Source: a virus
Direction: 5' to 3' (one strand)
Length of the DNA: 22,240 bases
IMG/VR virus record: IMGVR_UViG_3300038441_000456
Coordinates: 1-22,240 of that record
The notes under the pieces were generated by a model, which was not told the origin of the DNA, ran no database searches, and was given only the letters and a program-made list of their open reading frames with translations. Numbering within the stretch: the first letter of the stretch is position 1; every line of letters starts with the position of its first letter. The position numbers were made by a program, and so were the translations under genes. Below are positions 6,638 to 13,835 of this stretch, one piece after another.

Positions 6638-7077
6638 TGGCGATCGGTGCCAATTGGGCCGAGATATGGAAGCCCGTATGGGCTCCCGTATGGACGCAGA
6701 CAGCGCCCGAGCCAGAACCTGAACCAGAGAGCACACAGAAACCGGCTGGGCGTCGCAGACGGCGCTACGTCGTAGAGATCGACGGACAAGACTTTGAGGT
6801 GTCATCGCCGGCAGAGGCCAAGACCCTGCTGGATCGCGCAAAGGCCGTCACGGAAGCGGCCATCGAGAAGGCACGCGCGATACCCACACGAGTACGACCT
6901 GGAATTGATCGTCCTCGTATTCGAACCCGAGATCCTGAACTAGCTCCGATCGTCAGCAAGGCGCTCATCGAGATCGGCGAGATCTACGACAGCGCTGTGC
7001 GTGATCTCGAGATTCGCGCGCTGATGCGCCGGGCAGATGAAGAGGAAGAAGAGGCGCTAATTCGGCTCCTCATGTGA
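6637..7077 (+). CDS. Conserved phage-type protein with WAPVW repeat N-terminus
   Basis: A 146-residue protein with an unusual N-terminus, where WKPVWAPVW (residues 11-19) is followed by a (Pro-Glu)n stretch at 24-31 and a basic RRRRR patch. Residues 43-60 contain a short beta unit (RYVVEIDGQDFEVSSPAEA) that resembles small phage proteins with a virion-surface motif, and the remainder is helical and strongly charged, ending with EEEEEALIRLLM. It follows the fibre-like gene with a TGATG overlap. I recognise this type as commonly placed next to such fibre proteins, but not its function; it could connect the fibre to the capsid or tail, or act as its chaperone. Confidence 0.5.
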   Translation: MAIGANWAEIWKPVWAPVWTQTAPEPEPEPESTQKPAGRRRRRYVVEIDGQDFEVSSPAEAKTLLDRAKAVTEAAIEKARAIPTRVRPGIDRPRIRTRDPELAPIVSKALIEIGEIYDSAVRDLEIRALMRRADEEEEEALIRLLM

Positions 7078-7107
7078 GAGGCGAAGAACCCGAAAGGGAA
7101 TCGCACT

Positions 7108-7350
7108 ATGGCAGCACGACTTAACAACCGACACCAAGAGTTGGTGCGCGAAAAGATCAAGGTAGGGAACATCATTGACCGCCTAGAGAAGCACGTGGCG
7201 GGCGAGATCGAGCTGACACCTGCGCAGGTGACATCAGCAAAGATTCTATTAGACAAATCAATCAGTAATGCCCCCACGATTGTGGGCGGCGATCCTGAGA
7301 ACCCGCTGCAGATCTCATGGCCGCTGCCGAAGTCGCCGCTCGATCAGTAG
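7108..7350 (+). CDS. Terminase small subunit-like protein
   Basis: An 80-residue protein immediately upstream of, and overlapping, the large terminase gene. The first 55 residues are predicted helices of the type seen in small terminases: RHQELVREKIKVGNIIDRL (8-26), HVAGEIELTPAQV (29-41), then SAKILLDKSI (43-52). An AAAGGGA Shine-Dalgarno (7093-7099) lies 8 bases before the ATG. It would recognise the packaging site and deliver DNA to the large subunit. It is shorter than classical small terminases and has no obvious winged HTH, so assignment rests on position plus the helical pattern. The stop lies 34 bases inside the next gene, implying coupling. Confidence 0.62.
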   Translation: MAARLNNRHQELVREKIKVGNIIDRLEKHVAGEIELTPAQVTSAKILLDKSISNAPTIVGGDPENPLQISWPLPKSPLDQ

Positions 7351-8585
7351 ATTACGACCCTCGCGCGCAGTTCTACCCGCTGCACGTCAGGTCGCAGCGG
7401 TGGGCGGTCATCGTTGCTCACCGTCGAGCTGGCAAGACGGTTGCTTGCATCATGGAGCTCATCACACGAGCTCTAGCGACGAGCAAGACGAACGCGCGCT
7501 ATGCGTACATCGCGCCGTACTACAGTCAGGCTAAGCAGGTTGCCTGGGATTACCTGAAGCGCTACTCGGCGCAGGTCGCGACGAAGTACTCCGAGTCGGA
7601 GCTGGCCGTTGACCTCGTAAATGGCTCGCGCATACGGCTATACGGCGCCGACAACCCGGATGCACTGCGCGGTATCTACCTGGACGGTGTGGTGCTCGAT
7701 GAGTACGCCGACATGCGCTCTAGCGTGTGGGGCGAGATCATCCGGCCGCTATTGACTGACCGGCAGGGCTGGGCCGTGTTCATCGGCACGCCCAAGGGCC
7801 GCAACGCCTTTTGCGAGATCTACGAGAAAGCGCAGTCGAGCGAAGAGTGGCTGTGCCTGACGCTTCGCGCGAGTGAGACCAATCTCCTCCCTCAGAAGGA
7901 GCTGGACGACGCCCGCAAGACGATGACCGAGGCGCAGTACGAGCAAGAATTCGAATGCTCGTTCGAGGCTGCGATACACGGCGCGATATACGCGAAGGAC
8001 CTGCGCCGATGTCGTGACATGGGCCGAGTGCGCAAGGTTCCGTATGAGCCCACGAAGCTCGTACAGACGTATTGGGATCTTGGTCGCGGCGATCCGACCG
8101 CGATCTGGTTCTATCAGAACGTTGGCGGCGAGAAGCGCTTCATCGACTACTTCGAAGACTCGGGCGAGTCGATCATGTACTACCTCTCACAGCTCAAGGC
8201 GAAGGGGTATCAGTACGACACGCTGTGGCTTCCCCATGATGCTGAGCACAAGCACATGGAGACGGACAAGAGCGTCGCGGACATCTGTCGCGCGAACGGC
8301 TTCAAGGTCCGCATCACGCCGAATCTTCCCTTGGTCGAAGGCATCAGCGCAGCCCGGCTGTTGCTGTCGAGCTGCGTGTTCGATGAGGAGCGATGTGCCC
8401 CAGGGCTTGAGGGCCTGGCCAACTATCGCTGGGACTTCAACGAGCGACTGGAAGAGCTGAAGGACAAGCCGTTACACAACTGGGCATCGCATCCATCGGA
8501 TGCATTCCGGTATGCCGCTGTGGCTGAGCGCACAGATAAGCCGCGCCACCAGGCGCTCAAGTACGACGCGCGCGGGATTGTATGA
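7317..8585 (+). CDS. Terminase large subunit (packaging ATPase and nuclease)
   Basis: A 422-residue packaging motor protein. The N-terminal ATPase carries AHRRAGKT at 34-41 (Walker A with the Arg typical of terminases), VVLDEY at 125-130 (Walker B, Asp128/Glu129), and the coupling motif GTPKGRN at 157-163. The C-terminal RNase H-like nuclease has the expected acidic residues in YWDLGRGDPT (Asp254), PHDAEH (Asp308) and HPSDAFRY (Asp395). Length is normal for a compact podovirus-type large terminase. The ATG at 7317 lies inside the small-subunit gene and gives the conserved N-terminus YDPRAQFYPLH. The protein ends in YDARGIV, and its TGA overlaps an ATG that opens a short frame ending in nearly the same residues. 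Confidence 0.95.
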   Translation: MAAAEVAARSVDYDPRAQFYPLHVRSQRWAVIVAHRRAGKTVACIMELITRALATSKTNARYAYIAPYYSQAKQVAWDYLKRYSAQVATKYSESELAVDLVNGSRIRLYGADNPDALRGIYLDGVVLDEYADMRSSVWGEIIRPLLTDRQGWAVFIGTPKGRNAFCEIYEKAQSSEEWLCLTLRASETNLLPQKELDDARKTMTEAQYEQEFECSFEAAIHGAIYAKDLRRCRDMGRVRKVPYEPTKLVQTYWDLGRGDPTAIWFYQNVGGEKRFIDYFEDSGESIMYYLSQLKAKGYQYDTLWLPHDAEHKHMETDKSVADICRANGFKVRITPNLPLVEGISAARLLLSSCVFDEERCAPGLEGLANYRWDFNERLEELKDKPLHNWASHPSDAFRYAAVAERTDKPRHQALKYDARGIV

Positions 8586-8637
8586 ACGAAGACAGCCAGA
8601 AACGAATCAACTACGACACACGCGGAATCGTATGAAC
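8562..8637. repeat. 50-bp-period direct repeat at the terminase stop
   Basis: Two 26-base copies, 8562-8587 and 8612-8637, match at 22 positions. Each ends with GTATGAAC and so carries the stop of one frame and the start of the next. The unit is the end of the terminase coding sequence together with its ATGA junction. Confidence 0.8.
8582..8635 (+). CDS. 17-residue micro-ORF repeating the terminase C-terminus
   Basis: An ATGA overlap at the terminase stop opens an 18-codon frame that encodes a 17-residue peptide ending in NYDTRGIV, almost the YDARGIV end of terminase, and it finishes in another ATGA overlap with the next gene. The codons differ mainly at synonymous positions (GCG/ACA, GGG/GGA, ATT/ATC), the only residue change being Ala to Thr. 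It may be a translated peptide, a coupling relay between terminase and the next gene, or a relic of duplication. Translation is not shown. Confidence 0.35.
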   Translation: MNEDSQKRINYDTRGIV

Positions 8638-8793
8638 ATCGCAGAAGCACATCGCATGAAGGCGCTAGAGACCAGGGTCGACAGCCTTGAGCGCTCGAAT
8701 GCCGACCTACTGCGTCGCGTGGACGAGATGAGCGCAGTACTGCGCACGCTGACCGAGCGCAAGACACTGAAGCTCAAGAAAGACGCAGCCTGA
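8632..8793 (+). CDS. 53-residue coiled-coil protein
   Basis: A short, highly charged protein predicted to be one continuous helix with heptad leucines/valines: ALETRVDSLERSNADLLRRV (11-30) and VLRTLTERKTLKLKK (36-50). The ATG is formed in the ATGA overlap with the micro-ORF, and the stop overlaps the ATG of the portal gene (TGATG). A longer frame begins upstream but would run through the terminase gene. Small coiled-coil proteins between terminase and portal occur in several podoviruses; a role in portal or scaffold assembly is possible. No family is recognised. Confidence 0.6.
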   Translation: MNIAEAHRMKALETRVDSLERSNADLLRRVDEMSAVLRTLTERKTLKLKKDAA

Positions 8794-11156
8794 TGGAAAA
8801 CGAACTGCTCATTGCTGCCATCGACGCAGCAGAGCAAAGCTCATACAGCTCCGAAGGCGACAGCACACTCTCGACCGATCGCGCCTATGCGATCGACATG
8901 TACAACGGCAAGAACCTCGAGCCAGCACCGGAAGGGCGCTCGCAGGTCGTCGACCGTTCCGTGTTCGAGACAGTGCAATGGATTCTGCCCTCGCTCGTGG
9001 ACATCTACGCGAACGGCGATGACGTCGTCGAGATTGATCCCGTCAGCGAAGAGGATGAGCCGGTCGCGAAGCAGGAGGGTCAGTACCTCAATCACGTTAT
9101 CCTGAAGAAGAACCCGACCGCATGGCTCGTGACGTTCATCACGTGGGCCATGGATGCGCTGCTCACGAAGAACGGCTATTGCCTGGCGTACAGCGAGAAG
9201 CGCCGCAACGAAGAGATTGACCACTACGAGCGGCAGACCGAGCAGGGCGTTGCTCTGCTGATGCAGGACAAGGATGTGCAGGTTCAGGTGACCGGCCAAT
9301 ATCCCGACCCTGACTACGTTCCGCAGCCGCAACCCGTCGTAGATCCAGCCACTGGGCAACCGGCCATCGATCCGGCCACGGGTCAGCCTGTCATGCAGGT
9401 TCCGCCGCCTCCGATGCTGTACGACGTGACGGTCACGCGAGTGCAGGAGGAGCGGAAGGTCTGCTACAAAGCCCTTCCTCCCGAGCGCTGCAAGATCAGC
9501 TATCACACGCCTGACTTCAGCATCGGGCCTGACTGCCCGTACTTCGAGTACTACGACTACAAGACGCTGTCAGATCTTCGTGCCGATGGATTCGATCTGC
9601 CTGATGTCCTCCCTGACGATTGGCAGATCGACGAGGAAGAAGATCTAGCTCGCGACCAGTACGACGAGCAGGGCTGGCGCACGGAGAACAACGAGCCTGA
9701 CGAGAGCCAGAAGCGCTATCGCGTGCGCATGATCTGGCTCAACTTCGACGACAACGAAGACGGTATTGCCGAGCGGCTGTATGTGGTACGCATCGGCCGG
9801 CACGTCCTGCACAAAGAGCAGGTGAGTCGTATTCCGGTTGCGTCTCTCGTCGCAATTCCAAATGCACACCGGCACATCGCGACGTCCATCGCGGACATCG
9901 TGATGGATCTCCAGCGCATCAAGACCGCGATCCTCCGCGGTGGCCTGGACAATCTGTACCTGTCGAACAACGTTCAGAAGGCGATCGACACAAACCGGGT
10001 GAACTTGGACGACGCGCTGATCTCACGCCCCGGTGGTGTGTTGCGAGTGGACGGCGATCCCACCACGGCCGTCTTCCCGGTTGTGACACCGTTCGTGTTC
10101 CCGCAAGCAATGGAAGGCTTGGAATACATGGACCAGGTGCGAGAGAACCGCACGGGCACGAATCGATACTTCACCGGCATCGACCAGAACGCCATGAACA
10201 AGACGGCCACGGGCATTCAGCAGTTGTCGTCTATGGCCGCTCAGCGCGTGAAGCTTATCGCTCGCATCATGGGCGTGGGCATCGCCGATCTGTTCTCGAT
10301 CATCCACGAGCTCATCATCAAGGGCGGCCACAAGAAGGACGTGGTCAAGCTCAACAATACGTGGGTGGAGATCGATCCGGCCCAGTGGAAGAAGCGCACG
10401 GACTTCCGGCTCAGCGTGGGCTACGCATCGACCAACAAAGATGCGCTGGTTCAGAAGCTCATGCTGATCGCGAACATGCAGAAGGAAGCGCTGATGGGCG
10501 GATTGCCCATCGTGACGCCGCAGAACGTGTTCGAGACGGCGATGGAGCTGACGAAGGCCTCAGATTTCTCTGCGCCCCAACGCTTCTGGACAAGCCCGGA
10601 CAAGATCCCGCCGAAAGATCCGCCGCCTGATCCGATGATCGAATCGGAGAAGATCAAGTCGCAGACGACGCTGCAGAAGACTCAGGCCGAGCTTCAGGCC
10701 GAGGCTGAGCAGAAAGAGCGCGACCGGATGTTGGAGAAGTACAAGACCGACACCGATGCGCAGGTGAAACTGACGTTGGCAGAAGCGCAGATCGAGAGCG
10801 CGCATACGCTCGAAGACAAGCGTTCCAAGACCGAGGACAAGAAGCTAGACGTTCAAGTGCACGGCATGCGCCTGAAGTCCAACGCCGATCGCGTGAAGGG
10901 CATGGGGCCTGAGAAAGTCGACGAGCTCGAGCAGGTCTCCTCCGAGCTTGTGCAGCAGGCTCAGGCGGTCAGCAACGTACTCACCGACATCATGTCGCAG
11001 CTCAAGCAGGTCACGTCTTTGCTGTCCGCCAAGAAGCGCGTGGTGAAGAAGGGCGGCAAGGCTGCAGCGATTGAACTCCTGGGCGAGGACGGCTCTGTCA
11101 TCGGCTCGCAGCAGATCGTGCGCGGTCAGGATGGGTCGATTGAGGGCACTGCTTGA
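8793..11156 (+). CDS. Portal protein (SU10/phiEco32-like)
   Basis: A 787-residue portal, the dodecameric ring at one capsid vertex through which DNA enters and leaves. The N-terminus ERSQVVDRSVFETVQW-like segment (GRSQVVDRSVFETVQWILPS, 49-68) and the central ASLVAIPNAHRHIATSIADI / VMDLQRIKTAILRGGLDNLY region are hallmarks of the SU10-type portal family found in podoviruses with large portals. Residues 410-480 give the stem/crown transition, with the QNAMNKTATGIQQ motif. The C-terminal 180 residues are a charged coiled coil (TTLQKTQAELQAEAEQKERD), as expected for the inner barrel. A Pro-rich insert at 184-201 contains a 9-residue tandem duplication. It lies between terminase and scaffold, the canonical position, and its stop overlaps a TTG start. 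Confidence 0.9.
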   Translation: MENELLIAAIDAAEQSSYSSEGDSTLSTDRAYAIDMYNGKNLEPAPEGRSQVVDRSVFETVQWILPSLVDIYANGDDVVEIDPVSEEDEPVAKQEGQYLNHVILKKNPTAWLVTFITWAMDALLTKNGYCLAYSEKRRNEEIDHYERQTEQGVALLMQDKDVQVQVTGQYPDPDYVPQPQPVVDPATGQPAIDPATGQPVMQVPPPPMLYDVTVTRVQEERKVCYKALPPERCKISYHTPDFSIGPDCPYFEYYDYKTLSDLRADGFDLPDVLPDDWQIDEEEDLARDQYDEQGWRTENNEPDESQKRYRVRMIWLNFDDNEDGIAERLYVVRIGRHVLHKEQVSRIPVASLVAIPNAHRHIATSIADIVMDLQRIKTAILRGGLDNLYLSNNVQKAIDTNRVNLDDALISRPGGVLRVDGDPTTAVFPVVTPFVFPQAMEGLEYMDQVRENRTGTNRYFTGIDQNAMNKTATGIQQLSSMAAQRVKLIARIMGVGIADLFSIIHELIIKGGHKKDVVKLNNTWVEIDPAQWKKRTDFRLSVGYASTNKDALVQKLMLIANMQKEALMGGLPIVTPQNVFETAMELTKASDFSAPQRFWTSPDKIPPKDPPPDPMIESEKIKSQTTLQKTQAELQAEAEQKERDRMLEKYKTDTDAQVKLTLAEAQIESAHTLEDKRSKTEDKKLDVQVHGMRLKSNADRVKGMGPEKVDELEQVSSELVQQAQAVSNVLTDIMSQLKQVTSLLSAKKRVVKKGGKAAAIELLGEDGSVIGSQQIVRGQDGSIEGTA
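9342..9395. repeat. 27-bp tandem duplication inside the portal gene
   Basis: Two consecutive 27-base units (9342-9368 and 9369-9395) encode DPATGQPAI and DPATGQPVM. Together they make a short Pro/Gly-rich insertion, in frame, within the portal. The units differ mainly at third codon positions, so the duplication is not very recent. Confidence 0.8.
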
Positions 11157-11443
11157 ACGCCATCGAACGCGCTCAGAAGGCCGAGCGCATCCTGAACGAC
11201 GAAATCTTCAAGGAAGCATTCGAGAGCGTGCGCCAAGCGCTACTCAACAAGTTCGAGACTGCGCCCGTGAATGACGCCGAGGGCATGGCGAAGATCCGCC
11301 TGTGCTTGAAGCTGCTTAGCGACGTGAAGGCGAATCTCGTCAGCGTCCTGAACGACGGCAAGGTTGCCGAGTTTGAGATGCAGGAGAAGAAGCGAGTTGC
11401 AAACCTCGCTGACTACAACTCCAACCCAAGATTTCGCAGGTAA
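11153..11443 (+). CDS. Small helical protein between portal and scaffold
   Basis: A 96-residue predicted all-helical protein without a recognised family. The TTG start overlaps the portal stop as TTGA and is preceded by GAGG, 9-12 bases upstream. The first residues, NAIERAQKAERILNDEIFKEAFESV, fit the pattern of short phage proteins that follow the portal in SU10/T7-type clusters. The second helix (DAEGMAKIRLCLKLLSDVKA) has a single Cys. It is followed by tandem hairpins and a terminator, so it is the last gene of the packaging-portal segment. A head-assembly role is inferred from position only. Confidence 0.62.
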   Translation: MNAIERAQKAERILNDEIFKEAFESVRQALLNKFETAPVNDAEGMAKIRLCLKLLSDVKANLVSVLNDGKVAEFEMQEKKRVANLADYNSNPRFRR

Positions 11444-11454
11444 GCAAGAGTCTA

Positions 11455-11472
11455 GGGGCTTCAATGTGCCCC
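11455..11472 (+). promoter_or_regulatory. Hairpin just before the scaffold terminator
   Basis: GGGGC (11455-11459) and GCCCC (11468-11472) flank an 8-base loop. Because both GCCCCG (11468-11473) and GCCCCGC (11483-11489) occur, and GCGGGG follows at 11496, this hairpin and the next one can pair in mutually exclusive ways, as in attenuators. Only the pairing is visible; regulation is inferred. Confidence 0.35.
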
Positions 11473-11483
11473 GTTTGTCAACG

Positions 11484-11507
11484 CCCCGCCTTAGTGCGGG
11501 GTTTTTC
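11484..11507 (+). terminator. Intrinsic terminator before scaffold gene
   Basis: A 6-bp all-GC stem, CCCCGC (11484-11489) and GCGGGG (11496-11501), closes the loop CTTAGT and runs into TTTTTCATTT. It lies between the 96-residue protein gene and the scaffold gene. No convincing promoter follows it, so scaffold and capsid probably depend on readthrough or antitermination. Confidence 0.78.
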
Positions 11508-11524
11508 ATTTATAAGGTGGACAC

Positions 11525-12412
11525 ATGAGCGAACAACCGGAAACGGAATCGCTGTCGATGGAAGATCGCATCCTCGCGCAGTTCGATGAACAGCCCGAAG
11601 TTGAGGCGCCAATGGAAGAACAGCAGCCGACCGAAGAGGCGGCTCCTGAATCCGAGGCCCAACCGGAATTCGTGGACGTTGAGTTCGAGGGTAAGGCGTA
11701 TCAAGTTCCGCCTGAGCTCAAGGACGCCATCCTTCGCCAGTCTGACTACACCAAGAAGACTACGGAGGTATCGGAGCGGCAACGGGCGCTCGAGCAGAAG
11801 GAACTGCAGATTAAGGCCGCCGAGACTGAGAAAGCCTTTCGCGACTCCGTGAAGGACGACATCCGAGCGATTGACCGGCTCGACTATCAAATCGAGCAGT
11901 TCAAGGCCGTCGATGTCACCGGCATGAGCGCGGAGGAGCTGTGGAAGCTTTCTCGTCACATCGAGAAGCTGAACAGCGATAAGGCTCAGCTCACAAACGG
12001 CCTCAATCAGAAGTGGCACGGCTTCCAACAGCAGCAACAGCAGTTGCTAGCGGAAGCGAAAGCCAAGGCCGAGGAGCACGTCTCCAAGGCAATCAAAGGC
12101 TGGGGTCCGGAATCGAAGGCGGCGATTCGCAACTTCGCTTCCAGTCAGGGCTTCACGCAAGCCGAGATCGACTCGATCGGCGATCCGCGCGTGATCAACA
12201 CGCTCTGGAAGGCTGCTCAGTTCGACAAGCTCCAGTCCCAATCAATCCAGGGCAAGGTCAAGACGGTTCCCACTGTGAAGCCGGGTTCCAGCAACCCGAT
12301 GCCGCAGGCCGTGAAAGACGACCTCGCCTTCCGTAAGGCAATGAACAAACCAGGTCAGACGTCGGCTCAGAAAGCAAAGCTTATCGAGCAGCGGCTGATG
12401 TCCAGGTTCTAA
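11525..12412 (+). CDS. Scaffolding protein
   Basis: A 295-residue, highly acidic-then-charged protein with the signature of a phage scaffold: an acidic disordered N-terminus (to about 50), a short FVDVEFEGKAYQVPPELKDA element at about 49-68 as found at the start of SU10/T7-type scaffolds, long coiled-coil helices (about 85-190, with a QQQQQ run at 169-173), and a basic C-terminal helix ending QRLMSRF, the usual capsid-binding tail. It would direct capsid assembly and leave the shell before packaging. The start has an AAGGTGG Shine-Dalgarno (11514-11520) four bases upstream. Its position directly before the major capsid gene is canonical. The end overlaps the capsid ribosome-binding site. Confidence 0.85.
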   Translation: MSEQPETESLSMEDRILAQFDEQPEVEAPMEEQQPTEEAAPESEAQPEFVDVEFEGKAYQVPPELKDAILRQSDYTKKTTEVSERQRALEQKELQIKAAETEKAFRDSVKDDIRAIDRLDYQIEQFKAVDVTGMSAEELWKLSRHIEKLNSDKAQLTNGLNQKWHGFQQQQQQLLAEAKAKAEEHVSKAIKGWGPESKAAIRNFASSQGFTQAEIDSIGDPRVINTLWKAAQFDKLQSQSIQGKVKTVPTVKPGSSNPMPQAVKDDLAFRKAMNKPGQTSAQKAKLIEQRLMSRF

Positions 12413-12421
12413 GGAGCAATC

Positions 12422-13426
12422 ATGGCTGTTATTTCAGGCACGACGTCGGTTCACGGCGTCGGCACCGCTGGCGGTATCCGCGAGGATCTCAGCGACGTCA
12501 TTTTCGATCTCTTCCCCGAAGACACGTGGGCTGTGACGAACCTCGATCGCGAGGACGCAGAGAGCACGTACACCGAGTGGCTGGCCCAGGAGCTGGCAAC
12601 GCCTTCGAACACGAACATCCGAATCGAAGGCGATGAAGCCTCGTATGCGTCTCTCTCGGCGCCGGCTCGGTATGCGTCGTACTTGCAGATCAGCTCGAAA
12701 GACTTCCTCGTGTCCGACACGTTGGAAGCAGTGAAGAAGGGTGGACGCAAGTCCGAGCTCGCGCGCGGCGCGATGGTGAAGATGCGCGAGTTCAAGCGCG
12801 ATATGGAAACCCGTATCACGCAGAACGGCATCAGCACGATCGGCGGTGCTGGTACGGGCCGCTCGACGGCTGGCATGGAGAGCTGGATCGGAGATGCAAC
12901 GGCTTCGTCCGCCGAGGCTTCGCACGTTGTTCTGTCGACGACGACCGCATCGGCAACCACGCCCGCGCTCACCTCAGGCGTTGCGGGCACGGCACCTACG
13001 GACGGCACGACGACGGGTCCGCTCACGTCGCAAGACCTGAACTACGCGCTCGAGGCTGCGTGGGCAGACGGCGGTGATGCGCGCGTCATCCTGACGAACA
13101 CGATCGGCAAGGCGTACATCGATTCCTTTACGGGTGTCGCGACGCGCTTCGTCGACGTCGATAAGAGCGCGCAAGCCTCGATCATCGGCGCCGCAAACGT
13201 GTACGTCTCGGACTTCGGCAAGCATCAGGTCATCCTCCACCGCTACATGCGGTCGAGTGTCGTCCTGTGCTTGGACCCGGATTACTGGGCAGTGCGCTAC
13301 CTGCGTAAACCGCAGAAACGCAAGCTCGCTAAGACCGGCGACGCCGAGAAGCAGCAGATCATCGGCGAGTGGGCGCTGGTGGCTCGTAACTGGAAGGCGA
13401 ATAGCAAGGTCGTTGCAATCGCCTAA
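12422..13426 (+). CDS. Major capsid protein (SU10-type / DUF5309-like)
   Basis: A 334-residue major capsid protein of HK97 fold. The opening GTTSVHGVGTAGGIREDLSD and the stretch around DTWAVTNLDREDAESTYTEW (34-53) are characteristic of the SU10-like capsid family; DTLEAVKKGGRKSELARGAM (98-117) corresponds to the spine helix, and the C-terminal YWAVRYLRKPQKRKLAKTGD (288-307) to the P-domain ending. An AAGGAG Shine-Dalgarno (12411-12416) lies 5 bases before the ATG, the strongest in the window, consistent with the highest expressed virion protein. A Thr/Ala/Gly-rich segment near 170-200 probably forms a surface loop, a plausible glycosylation or decoration site. It follows scaffold and precedes a terminator. 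Confidence 0.92.
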   Translation: MAVISGTTSVHGVGTAGGIREDLSDVIFDLFPEDTWAVTNLDREDAESTYTEWLAQELATPSNTNIRIEGDEASYASLSAPARYASYLQISSKDFLVSDTLEAVKKGGRKSELARGAMVKMREFKRDMETRITQNGISTIGGAGTGRSTAGMESWIGDATASSAEASHVVLSTTTASATTPALTSGVAGTAPTDGTTTGPLTSQDLNYALEAAWADGGDARVILTNTIGKAYIDSFTGVATRFVDVDKSAQASIIGAANVYVSDFGKHQVILHRYMRSSVVLCLDPDYWAVRYLRKPQKRKLAKTGDAEKQQIIGEWALVARNWKANSKVVAIA

Positions 13427-13434
13427 CGACAGGA

Positions 13435-13460
13435 GGGGGCTGGGCAACTAGCCCCCTTTC
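13435..13460 (+). terminator. Terminator after the major capsid gene
   Basis: A 7-bp stem, GGGGGCT (13435-13441) and AGCCCCC (13450-13456), with an 8-base loop runs into TTTCTC. It follows the capsid stop by 8 bases. The T tract is short, so it probably reduces, rather than blocks, transcription of downstream genes and helps set capsid stoichiometry. Confidence 0.68.
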
Positions 13461-13463
13461 TCA

Positions 13464-13835
13464 ATGCCAGAATTCTTTGAATACGATCCGCTCACTGGGA
13501 TCAGAACCGACTTCGACTACGAAGAAGAAACGGGCAACGTCATCCTGCAACGTTCTCAGGATGTTTCTGCACTGCTCGACCACAACCGAGCCCTCGCGAA
13601 TTCCGGCGCGACAGACAAGGGCATCAAGGAATCGTGGTGGCTGTACGCGAAGATCCCGCCGATCTTCATGCTGAAGATGCGTGCGAAGGGCATCAACGTT
13701 GAGGACGGCCGACACATCGACCGTGTCGTTGCCGAGATCAACACCAACTATCCCGCGCTCAAGTGCACCCAGAAGAACGAAGGCAAGAAGCTGACACTCA
13801 TTCATGACCTCGGCAAATCGCGAAACGGTCGCTAG
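13464..13835 (+). CDS. Conserved small virion-operon protein
   Basis: A 123-residue protein of unknown biochemical role. The sequence EYDPLTGIRTDFDYEEETGN (6-25), then ILQRSQDVSALLDHNRALAN (27-46) and SWWLYAKIPPIFMLKMRAKG (57-76), is a pattern I recognise from short conserved proteins placed directly after capsid genes in several phages. No nuclease or binding motif is evident. The ATG comes 4 bases after the T tract of the capsid terminator and has no convincing Shine-Dalgarno. Its last 32 bases overlap the glycosyltransferase gene, so the two were joined closely at some time. A head-completion or capsid-associated role is inferred. Confidence 0.7.
   Translation: MPEFFEYDPLTGIRTDFDYEEETGNVILQRSQDVSALLDHNRALANSGATDKGIKESWWLYAKIPPIFMLKMRAKGINVEDGRHIDRVVAEINTNYPALKCTQKNEGKKLTLIHDLGKSRNGR

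Noticed and set aside
8841-9506. A 221-codon frame on the minus strand inside the portal gene
   Set aside because: It lies antiparallel to an obvious portal domain, has Leu/Arg/Val-rich shadow composition and no promoter or ribosome site; all real genes here are on the plus strand.
11511-11516. TATAAG as a -10 box before the scaffold gene
   Set aside because: It overlaps the Shine-Dalgarno, would start the transcript at about the ATG, and has no -35 at proper distance.
13431-13436. AGGAGG as the Shine-Dalgarno of the 123-residue protein
   Set aside because: It is 27 bases from the ATG and partly buried in the terminator stem, so it cannot position a ribosome there unless the stem folds to shorten the distance.
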